From: CAYRVX01 sp964642165
GTDB lineage: Bacteria; Planctomycetota; Phycisphaerae; SM23-33
DNA length: 22,943 nt
Assembly: GCA_964642165.1 (NCBI GenBank)
Contig: CAZXOC010000098.1
Coordinates: 1 to 22,943 of the forward strand
Direction of reading: 5' to 3'
The translations under genes and the position numbers were made by a program. The notes beneath the pieces are model-generated. The model did no database searches and had not been told where the DNA came from. It saw only the letters and a program-made list of their open reading frames with translations. Shown one piece after another: positions 6,396 through 12,557 of this stretch (positions are counted from its first letter, which is position 1; the number at the start of each line of letters is the position of its first letter).

Positions 6396-7421
6396 TTCTC
6401 GATTCCGGACTGCCCGAGTGCCCTCCAGAGCGCCCTCCGGACCCTCCGCCGCGCGATCCTCCTCGCCCGCACGTGACGTACCCGCAACGCGCGGTTTCTC
6501 ATCGGATGCGCCGTCGGGCTCCCCTCCGCTGGGCCCGGCTGCGGCTTCGGATCGGAAGCGCCTCCGCCAGAGCGTGACCACGGAGAGCAGGAAGGCAACA
6601 GCGCCCAGGAGCTCAATCGGCTCATCGACCACACGGTGTCCGAGAACACCGTGGGCCTTGTGCCAGGCGCGCGCGGCGTCGGATTGGGAGATCAGCTTGA
6701 ACAGGTGGCCAAGGACCTGTGCCACGAAGTAGCACCCGACCCCGAGGAGGAAGAACCGCCCGCACACCTGCCGGAGCCGTTCCCGCAGCTCCCGCACGAA
6801 ACGCCGTCGATGGCGAGCAACGTAGATACCCAAGGCCAGCAGCAGGAAGGCGAACAGGCCGGAGAAGACCAGGTGCGCCCAGTACAGTGTCATCGGGTCT
6901 ACGGTCAGGGCCTCGGACTCCCGGAACCTTTGGAAGTACGCCGGGTCGAGGTAGGACTTGAGACGGAACAGGTTGCGGCTGTACCACAGCCGTTGCCCCG
7001 AGAAGGGCCTGCCCCACGCCAGCTCTCGGCCCCAGCAGAGGAACAGCCCCGTTGCGAGCACAGCGGTCGCGGGGGACGGCCGCCCGGGTCGCAACTCCCG
7101 GAGGAGGATCAGGGCCGCCAACAGCCACGCGATGAGCAGGGCGTGTGCCGTAAGCCATTCGATGATCCCGTCTTCCCAAGACAGTTCCTGCAGCGTCCTG
7201 AAGTCCATCACGCCAAGCGCCGTCACAACGACCAGAAACGCGACACCGGCCGCGGCAAAGGACTTGAGAATGGCGCGATTCGAAGCGCGAATCCGCAGGA
7301 AGATCCAAGTCGCCCCAAGGGACACGAGCAGCAGGAGCAGGACGTAGGCTTCGGCGAGCTCCGTCCGCCTGAGGACGACGCCCTTCACACTGCCGAGAAA
7401 CCCGATGCCCGACGATATCAT
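6378..7421 (-). CDS. Polytopic membrane protein, unknown function
   Basis: The 347-residue product has about seven transmembrane helices and a hydrophilic, Glu/Arg-rich C-terminal tail of about 60 residues. Motifs that look conserved rather than structural are EDGIIEWLTA between helices 2 and 3, GRELAWGRPFSGQ after helix 4, and DEPIELLGAVAF at the start of the last helix. Acidic residues at helix ends of this kind occur in a poorly characterised family of bacterial membrane proteins, but I cannot name a function. The ATG at 7421 is preceded by GTGAGG. The promoter spacer contains a run of seven identical bases. The last codons overlap the hairpin downstream of tRNA-Ser. Confidence 0.78.
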   Translation of the reverse strand: MISSGIGFLGSVKGVVLRRTELAEAYVLLLLLVSLGATWIFLRIRASNRAILKSFAAAGVAFLVVVTALGVMDFRTLQELSWEDGIIEWLTAHALLIAWLLAALILLRELRPGRPSPATAVLATGLFLCWGRELAWGRPFSGQRLWYSRNLFRLKSYLDPAYFQRFRESEALTVDPMTLYWAHLVFSGLFAFLLLALGIYVARHRRRFVRELRERLRQVCGRFFLLGVGCYFVAQVLGHLFKLISQSDAARAWHKAHGVLGHRVVDEPIELLGAVAFLLSVVTLWRRRFRSEAAAGPSGGEPDGASDEKPRVAGTSRAGEEDRAAEGPEGALEGTRAVRNREAATSR

Positions 7422-7445
7422 CTCGCCTCACGTAAACGATCAGCC

Positions 7446-7474
7446 ATGGTACTCCGGTCGCCCCCCCGCCCCAA
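7446..7474 (-). promoter_or_regulatory. Promoter of the polytopic membrane protein gene
   Basis: On the minus strand TTGGGG (7474-7469), a 17-nt spacer and TACCAT (7451-7446). The spacer includes a run of seven G on that strand (7461-7467), so slippage would change the spacing. The leader would be about 18 nt. Confidence 0.45.
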
Positions 7475-7633
7475 CAGAAAGGCGGGACACCGCCTTGGCA
7501 GAGCCCTCATCGGGGATGCCGAAGATGGGCTCGCGCCCACGGAGTTCGCCGGCTTTCTCGATCAGACTAAACCGCTTACGCGGCTCAGGCAAGACCGTCT
7601 CCGGTTTTCGTCATATGAGGGCCAGTCGAGCTT

Positions 7634-7665
7634 GGCGCGCCGGCCCCACGGGCCCCGGGCGCGCC
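7634..7665. repeat. Inverted repeat of GGCGCGCC
   Basis: GGCGCGCC occurs at 7634-7641 and 7658-7665 and can form an 8-bp stem with a 16-nt loop. It lies 36 nt beyond the stop of the 29-codon minus-strand gene and could be its terminator, though there is no T-run. Between 7475 and 7700 I see no other supportable feature. Confidence 0.3.
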
Positions 7666-7700
7666 GGTTGACGCAGCCCCCGCGCCAACGCCGTGACGCC

Positions 7701-7790
7701 CTACAGCGCCAGCACGTCGCCGCGCGCGGCTAGGGCGGCAAGCACCACGCCGATGACGAAGCCGATGTAGAAGAGACGCTCGCCTCGCAT
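7701..7790 (-). CDS. Candidate 29-residue single-helix membrane peptide
   Basis: A 30-codon frame encodes a peptide beginning MRGERLFYIG and ending in GDVLAL, with one hydrophobic helix (about residues 7-22) and a basic N-terminus that suggests an N-in orientation. Support for a real gene comes from a strong ribosome binding site, GGAGGG, six to seven bases before the ATG, and from a promoter-like pair 73-101 nt upstream (7863-7891). An inverted repeat lies downstream. It is too short for homology by eye and I do not recognise a family. It could be a small membrane regulatory peptide, a toxin-like peptide or a subunit of a larger complex. The sequence cannot tell these apart. Confidence 0.52.
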   Translation of the reverse strand: MRGERLFYIGFVIGVVLAALAARGDVLAL

Positions 7791-7862
7791 GCTGTCCCTC
7801 CGGTGCCGAGCCCGCCTCACTCACGCCTGCGCGAGCTCGGACGCACTGGCTTACGGAAGTCC

Positions 7863-7891
7863 ATCGTACCCCGGAATGGCCGGGGCGCCAA
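7863..7891 (-). promoter_or_regulatory. Promoter of the 29-codon gene
   Basis: On the minus strand TTGGCG (7891-7886), a 17-nt spacer and TACGAT (7868-7863). It is located after the stop codon of the upstream VWA gene, so the small gene would be a separate transcription unit with a leader of about 65 nt. Confidence 0.45.
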
Positions 7892-7922
7892 CGGCAGGAA
7901 TGCGGCGCCGGGCGCGGCGGGG

Positions 7923-9323
7923 TCAGTCGACGCGGCGGCACTCGCCGGCGTTGTCCCGCGCCAGCGGCTGGAGGACCTGGAGGGCCGTGTGCCGGCGGCT
8001 GGCGAACAGCACCGGGTGGATGCGAACGTCCTTGCGGTGGTTGTTGTCGCGCAGCCACTGGAGGACGGCCTCGTTGCCCGTGAGCACCTGCCCGCCGAGC
8101 ACGCGGTGCGTGTTGGCGTCGGCGAAGCCGGTGAACTCGCCCCCGGTGATCAGGAAGATCGTCCGCCGCGCCAGCGGGCCGGAACGCAGCAGCCGGAACG
8201 CCCGCATGAGCGACGCCATGCACCTGCCCTCGCCGGCCGGCCTGAGCCTCTCGATGAACTTCGCCGCGGCGGCCTTGTTCCTCGCCGTCGCCGCAACCAG
8301 TCCCGCGGCCGGGCCCGACCGGGCGCGCGACGACCAGACGATCACGCTGAAGCGCGCGCCGCCGGGCAGGTCCTGCACGCCGCGGACGAGGTGGCCCTTG
8401 ACGGCGTCGAAGTCCTTGGCCACGGCCGCCGAGCCGTCGACGAGGAACACGACGCCGTCCTCCGTGCCGTCGGGCTCGAGGAACCGCCGCCGGGCCTGCG
8501 CGTCGGGCGGGCGGGCGCTCGCGCCGGAGAGGCGCGCGGCGAACTGCGTCGGCGGCTGAATGTTGAAGACGCCTGCGCGCTGCCGCGCGCCGAAGCTCCA
8601 GGCCGCGAGCTCGCCGGTGACGTAGACCGACTCGCCGGGCCGGGCCTGCGAAAGGGCGTCGCGGGCCTCGGCGCCCACCGCGGCCGTCACGAGGCAGCCG
8701 GTTCGTGACGCGGCGGTCAGGAGCAGGCCGGGGCCGGCGGGGTTGCGATGCGTCTCCCGCAGCTCGAGCACCCAGGCCACGTTCTTGCCTCGGAAGGCGC
8801 CCGCGCCGTCCGGGCCGACGCGCTCGCTCCCGAGCCGCCGAAGGGCCCGGGCGTACGTCGCGAGCGCCTTCTGGTAGCTCTCGAGCTTCTTCTTCTTGCC
8901 GTAGGTCGTGAGGGACTTCCAGCCGGCGCCCGTCCGCGGGTCGGCGGGCGGCTTGGGCGCACCTCCCTTCGCGGCGGCCTGGACGGCCTTGGCCAGCGTC
9001 TCGGGGCTGTAGAGCGCCTCGCCGCGCTCGGCCAGGGGGGTCCCGGTCGCAGGTGTCGGTTTGGGCGCCGGCTTGGTGGCAGCCGGCGGCGGCTGGGGCT
9101 CGGCGTCCCGGATGATTCGAGCCACCTGGCTCTCGCGGATGGACTCCATCTCGCCCGTCTTGCGGTTCTTGAAGAAGATCTTCGCGCCCGTGCGGGTGAT
9201 GATCTTGCCCTCCAGGACCGTGCCGTCCTTGAGGACGATCTTCTCGGCACGCGCGGTGCCCGCGACGAGGGCGACCGACAGGAGAGCCCCCACGGCCAGG
9301 GACGAGGAAGCCGTCCGTCTCAT
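7923..9323 (-). CDS. Secreted SH3-like and von Willebrand A domain protein
   Basis: The 466-residue product begins with a Sec signal peptide (cleavage after about residue 26, GTARA). Residues 27-73 form a small beta-barrel-like domain (KIVLKDGTVLEGKII...), a type common at the N-terminus of planctomycete exported proteins. A Pro/Ala-rich linker follows (74-100), then a middle region with VYVTGELAAWSFGARQRAGVFNIQ, then a von Willebrand A-type domain from about 285 to the end. The MIDAS motif is degenerate: D296-G-S298-A-A300 has lost the second Ser of DxSxS, so metal-dependent ligand binding may be weak or absent. ATG 9323 follows GGGAGGA with good spacing. The gene is divergent from the secreted unknown at 9472, with abutting promoters. 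Role is likely adhesion or protein-protein contact in the periplasm; that is inference. Confidence 0.82.
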   Translation of the reverse strand: MRRTASSSLAVGALLSVALVAGTARAEKIVLKDGTVLEGKIITRTGAKIFFKNRKTGEMESIRESQVARIIRDAEPQPPPAATKPAPKPTPATGTPLAERGEALYSPETLAKAVQAAAKGGAPKPPADPRTGAGWKSLTTYGKKKKLESYQKALATYARALRRLGSERVGPDGAGAFRGKNVAWVLELRETHRNPAGPGLLLTAASRTGCLVTAAVGAEARDALSQARPGESVYVTGELAAWSFGARQRAGVFNIQPPTQFAARLSGASARPPDAQARRRFLEPDGTEDGVVFLVDGSAAVAKDFDAVKGHLVRGVQDLPGGARFSVIVWSSRARSGPAAGLVAATARNKAAAAKFIERLRPAGEGRCMASLMRAFRLLRSGPLARRTIFLITGGEFTGFADANTHRVLGGQVLTGNEAVLQWLRDNNHRKDVRIHPVLFASRRHTALQVLQPLARDNAGECRRVD

Positions 9324-9375
9324 GAGATGTCCTCCCTGCCTGCCGGACCCGCTGCCGAGCCGGCGCGATGGGGTC

Positions 9376-9404
9376 ATGGTACCGCTCGCGTGCCGCCCTG
9401 GGAA
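9376..9404 (-). promoter_or_regulatory. Promoter of the VWA-domain gene
   Basis: On the minus strand TTCCCA (9404-9399), a 17-nt spacer and TACCAT (9381-9376). The leader would be about 45 nt. Its -35 touches the expected -35 zone of the divergent promoter at 9426-9431. Confidence 0.45.
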
Positions 9405-9405
9405 G

Positions 9406-9431
9406 CCCCGTCGCGCCGGGGTCGGTATAAT
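9406..9431 (+). promoter_or_regulatory. -10 element and inverted repeat upstream of the secreted unknown gene
   Basis: A perfect TATAAT lies at 9426-9431 with no good -35. In the -35 to spacer zone is CCCCG-TCGCGC-CGGGG (9406-9421), an inverted repeat that could be a binding site for an activator or repressor. Start of transcription would be near 9438. Confidence 0.48.
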
Positions 9432-9471
9432 GGGGCGGCGGGTGCTCGGCCTTCCGGAGAGGAGCCGTCGC

Positions 9472-10698
9472 ATGAACACCCCCCACAAGCCCCGGCCAGC
9501 GCGGCTGGCGGCCGTCGTCCTGGCGGCGGCGGGCACCGCGAGCGGCACACCGCGGACGCACGCCCCGGCCGCCGCACCGCCCTCCGCGCCGGCCGGTCCC
9601 GTTCGCCGCGGCCGCTGGATCGTGCCGGCCGAGGGCACGTGCGCCATGCCCGTCTGGGGCATCCAGGGAGGCATCGCCGTGGGCCTCTGGCCGATGCCCG
9701 GGCCGCGCGGGCTGCTCCGCGTCTACGCGCCGTACCTCGGCCACCCGCCCGGGCGGATGATCAACTTCATCGCGGTCGAGCCCGTCGTGGGCGGGCGGCG
9801 CGGCCTGTCGGAGCTGGAGCGCAGCCGCCTCGACGCGCGCCCCGGGCTGCGGATGTGGACGGCCGACACCATGCCCCACGGGAGCCGCCCCGCCCTGCCC
9901 TGGCAACCCGCCCGCCCGCGGTTCATCCGCATCGGCGAGGCCCGGGCCCTGACCTTCTACGTCCTCGTCGAGCCGTTCCGCAGCGGCGCCAGGCCGATCC
10001 TCCAGGTGATCCTGCGCGAGGACCGGCCGTTCGAAATCGCGCTGCGCGTCTTCACGGCCGCCGGCGGCGCGAAGATGACGGCCTGCTGCCTGACGGCCAC
10101 CATGGGCAACTACGCCCGGCTCCGCCGCCTGTGGCTCCGGGGCGGGCCGGTCAGGGCGGGGGACCTCTGGCCGGGCTTTCGGCCGAGGGGACCGCGCCTG
10201 GGCGGCTTCGCCCCGCACCGCCAGTGGGGTGTCGATCGAATGGTCACGATCGGCAGCGACGCCGTCGTCGCGGCCACGCCCGACGAGCGCGACCCGGCCG
10301 GGGCCGCCCACGACCGGCGCGTCCCCCCGGGCTGGCGCTACCGGGGCCGACCGGCCGTCCAGTACTGGATCAGCCAGACCCGCGCGGACCTCGCCGTTCG
10401 CGTGAACGGCCGCCGAACCTACTGGAACAGCCTGGTCGAGATCCCCGGCGGCGTGTCCTTCGAGAACTTCGAGCTCCACGCGCCCTTCCGCGCCGGCCAG
10501 GAGTTCCGCTTCGGCGTGGCCCCCAGGCCGGTCGGTTTCGCCGGCGTCACCCGCACGTGGCTGGAGTCCACCTACCGCACCCGTGCCGCCTCGCGCCCGG
10601 CCGAGCGGGCGGGCGTTGCCGGGGAAGCCCCCGACGCACTCGCCCGCAGCAGACGCGCCTCGATCGTCAGGCGGTCGACGTCGGCATCCCGCTCATAG
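9472..10698 (+). CDS. Exported protein of unknown function with a suspicious C-terminal tail
   Basis: The 408-residue product starts with a basic stretch and a short hydrophobic segment (about 12-24) that may be a signal peptide, then a Pro/Ala-rich linker. The globular part from about residue 47 has VYAPYLG (84-90), MINFIAVEP (from 96), GLSELERS (from 111) and many Trp and aromatic residues typical of beta-rich carbohydrate-related proteins. I do not recognise a named family. The ATG follows GGAGAGGAG. The last 35 or so codons (after about 10584) are Arg/Ser/Ala-rich and use codons rare elsewhere in the gene. On the opposite strand the same bases have codon bias like a real gene. The tail is probably not native and may result from loss of the original stop codon. 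Confidence 0.72.
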   Translation: MNTPHKPRPARLAAVVLAAAGTASGTPRTHAPAAAPPSAPAGPVRRGRWIVPAEGTCAMPVWGIQGGIAVGLWPMPGPRGLLRVYAPYLGHPPGRMINFIAVEPVVGGRRGLSELERSRLDARPGLRMWTADTMPHGSRPALPWQPARPRFIRIGEARALTFYVLVEPFRSGARPILQVILREDRPFEIALRVFTAAGGAKMTACCLTATMGNYARLRRLWLRGGPVRAGDLWPGFRPRGPRLGGFAPHRQWGVDRMVTIGSDAVVAATPDERDPAGAAHDRRVPPGWRYRGRPAVQYWISQTRADLAVRVNGRRTYWNSLVEIPGGVSFENFELHAPFRAGQEFRFGVAPRPVGFAGVTRTWLESTYRTRAASRPAERAGVAGEAPDALARSRRASIVRRSTSASRS

Positions 10699-10825
10699 AC
10701 GACCAGGCATTCGCCGGCGCGCCCGCCGGATTCCGGGGGCTGTTCCCTCCCGCGATATCGCGAGCCGCGTGTCGCTGGGCCGAAGGCCCGCCGGGCGGCG
10801 CCACGAGTCGAATGGCCTCGTTCAT
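10572..10825 (-). pseudogene. Candidate decayed or frameshifted small gene
   Basis: An ATG at 10825 opens a 52-codon frame starting MNEAIRLVAPPGG and stopping at 10667. From about 10720 down to 10572 a different minus-strand frame has strongly GC-rich third positions and reads like protein (GECLVVYERDADVDRLTIEA). Joining the two needs one frameshift near 10720-10740. Upstream are a good promoter (10851-10879), a perfect palindrome at the predicted transcription start, and AGGGA nine bases before the ATG. This looks like a regulated gene that has lost its frame, or a short intact gene followed by relic sequence. I recognise no family. It overlaps the tail of the + strand gene. Confidence 0.3.
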
Positions 10826-10834
10826 GAGAGATCG

Positions 10835-10850
10835 TCCCTGCCGGCAGGGA
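10835..10850. promoter_or_regulatory. Perfect 16-bp palindrome, likely operator
   Basis: TCCCTGCCGGCAGGGA is its own reverse complement. It lies directly after the minus-strand -10 (10851-10856), so it covers the predicted start point near 10844, a classic repressor site. It ends 61 bp before the -10 of the divergent sulfatase promoter, so a bound protein might affect both. Confidence 0.5.
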
Positions 10851-10879
10851 ATGGTAGCGGCCGGCGGCGGCGATGTCAT
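10851..10879 (-). promoter_or_regulatory. Minus-strand promoter facing the decayed small gene
   Basis: On the minus strand ATGACA (10879-10874, five of six matches), a 17-nt spacer and TACCAT (10856-10851). It is back to back with the sulfatase promoter; the two -35 hexamers are 9 bp apart. Confidence 0.5.
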
Positions 10880-10888
10880 CCCGCGGGA

Positions 10889-10916
10889 TTGATCCGGCGC
10901 GGCGAGCGGGTATCAT
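10889..10916 (+). promoter_or_regulatory. Promoter of sulfatase 1
   Basis: TTGATC (10889-10894), a 16-nt spacer and TATCAT (10911-10916). The -10 sits inside GGTATCATACC (10909-10919), an odd-centred inverted repeat that could be an operator. The leader would be about 65 nt. Confidence 0.55.
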
Positions 10917-10987
10917 ACCGGGGGCATGTCCCGCAGGTGCACGGGCCGGGCCCGAGGCCCGCACGCCGTGGCACAAGGAGACGAGCA

Positions 10988-12472
10988 ATGCCTGATCCGC
11001 AACGCCTGGACGCCTTCGACCTCCGCCCCAAGCGCCCGGCCGGCATGAACCGGCGGGAGTTCCTTCGGGCGGGACTGCTCGGCACGGCGGGCCTGGCCCT
11101 CGGCGGGCGCCTGGCGTCCGCCGCGGCGGCGAAGGACCAGAGGCCCAACATCATCCTCGCCATGACCGACGACCAGGGCTGGTGCGACGTCGGCTACGGC
11201 GGCAACAAGCTGATCCGCACGCCGACGCTGGACGAGATGGCCGCCGGGGGCATCCGGTTCAACCGTTTCTACGCCGCGGCGCCGGTGTGCTCGCCGACGC
11301 GGGGGAGCTGCATGACCGGGCGCCACCCCAACCGCTACGGCGTCTTCTCCTGGGGCTACGACATGCCGCTGGAGGAGGTGACCATCGCGGAGGTGCTCCG
11401 GGGCGCCGGCTATACGTGCGGGCACTTCGGCAAGTGGCACCTGGGCGGCATCCCGCCGATCGAGGGCAAGAAGACGCGGACCAACCGCGGCGGCGCCAAG
11501 CACGCCAAGCCACCCCACCCCGGGAACCAGGGCTTCGAGGAGTGGTTCAGCTACTGGAACTTCTTCGACCTGAACCCGCCGGCGTTCTATCACAACGGCC
11601 AGGCCGTCGGGCCGCTCGAGGGCGACGGCTCGGACATCACCGTCGACGCCGCGCTGAAGTGGATCCGCAAGGTCGCGGACGGCAAGCAGCCGTTCTTCGC
11701 CGTGGTGTGGTTCGGCAACCCGCACGGCCCGCACCGGGCGCTGGACAAGGACCGGGCGCATTACCGCGACCTCCCGGAAAGGCAGCAGCACTACATGGGC
11801 GAGATCACCGGCGTCGACCGGGCGATGGCCACGCTGCGCAAGGCCCTCCGCGAGCTGGGCGTCGCCGACAACACCATGCTGTGGTTCACCAGCGACAACG
11901 GGGGCACGGCGGCCGCCAACAACGGCGGGCTCCGCGGGAACAAGGGAAGCCTCTGGGAGGGCGGCGTCCGCGTGCCGGGCATCCTGGAGTGGCCCGCCCG
12001 CGTGAGGAAGCCCTTCGCCACGGACGTGCCCGCCTGCACGAGCGACTACTTCCCGACCCTCGTGGACCTGCTGCGGATCGACGTGCCCGGCGGGGCGAGG
12101 CCCCTCGACGGCATCAGCCTCCTGCCGCTGATCGAGGGGAAGATGACCAGCCGTCCCCGGCCGATCGCCTTCGAGGTCCGCGGCGGGCGCGGGCCGGCGC
12201 GCTGGGCGACGCTGGTCGACAATCGCTACAAGCTCCACAAGGGCGGCGCCGCCCCCCGGCGCCGCGGCAAGGCCGCCAGGGGCAAGGCCGCCAAGGCCCC
12301 CAAGGCCCCGACCCGCGGCTTGCAGCTCTACGACCTCGTCGACGACCCCGGCGAGAAGAACGACATCGCGGCCAAGCACGGCGACGTCGTCGCGAAGATG
12401 AAGGCCCAGCTCGATAGGTGGCAGGCCTCCGTCAACCGCAGCCTCGCCGGCAAGGACTACGCGGGCGGATAG
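10988..12472 (+). CDS. Tat-exported sulfatase 1 (type I, formylglycine-dependent)
   Basis: Type I sulfatases hydrolyse sulfate esters using a formylglycine made from Cys. The 494-residue product has a Tat signal (NRREFLRAG, then a hydrophobic run to about residue 45), so it folds before export. The active-site motif is C101-SPTRG with SCMTGRHPNRYG. Other landmarks are the metal-binding D61 and D62 in TDDQG, K149 and H151 in GKWHLG, and D303-N304 in TSDNGG. Near the C-terminus (about 425-445) is a Lys/Ala-rich insertion with repeats of GKAA and KAP, encoded by a short tandem DNA repeat. ATG 10988 follows AAGGAG at 7 nt; a later ATG at 11045 would also keep the Tat motif. The substrate is probably a sulfated polysaccharide. 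The maturing enzyme is not in the window. Confidence 0.93.
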   Translation: MPDPQRLDAFDLRPKRPAGMNRREFLRAGLLGTAGLALGGRLASAAAAKDQRPNIILAMTDDQGWCDVGYGGNKLIRTPTLDEMAAGGIRFNRFYAAAPVCSPTRGSCMTGRHPNRYGVFSWGYDMPLEEVTIAEVLRGAGYTCGHFGKWHLGGIPPIEGKKTRTNRGGAKHAKPPHPGNQGFEEWFSYWNFFDLNPPAFYHNGQAVGPLEGDGSDITVDAALKWIRKVADGKQPFFAVVWFGNPHGPHRALDKDRAHYRDLPERQQHYMGEITGVDRAMATLRKALRELGVADNTMLWFTSDNGGTAAANNGGLRGNKGSLWEGGVRVPGILEWPARVRKPFATDVPACTSDYFPTLVDLLRIDVPGGARPLDGISLLPLIEGKMTSRPRPIAFEVRGGRGPARWATLVDNRYKLHKGGAAPRRRGKAARGKAAKAPKAPTRGLQLYDLVDDPGEKNDIAAKHGDVVAKMKAQLDRWQASVNRSLAGKDYAGG

Positions 12473-12557
12473 AACACCAGGCCTATCGGAGAAGCCGAAC
12501 GCCCGCTGGCGGGTTCGCCCCCCCGACGGGACCCGAGCCAGAGACAAGGAGCCGATC

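Noticed and set aside
9324..9674. Extending the VWA-domain protein N-terminus to 9674
   Set aside because: The sequence before 9323 is not protein-like, overlaps the divergent gene and promoters, and a signal peptide with strong ribosome binding site starts at 9323.
12490..12524. Hairpin and C7 run between sulfatase 1 and the isomerase-like gene as a terminator
   Set aside because: The stem is short and interrupted and there is no T-run; read-through to the next gene seems more likely.
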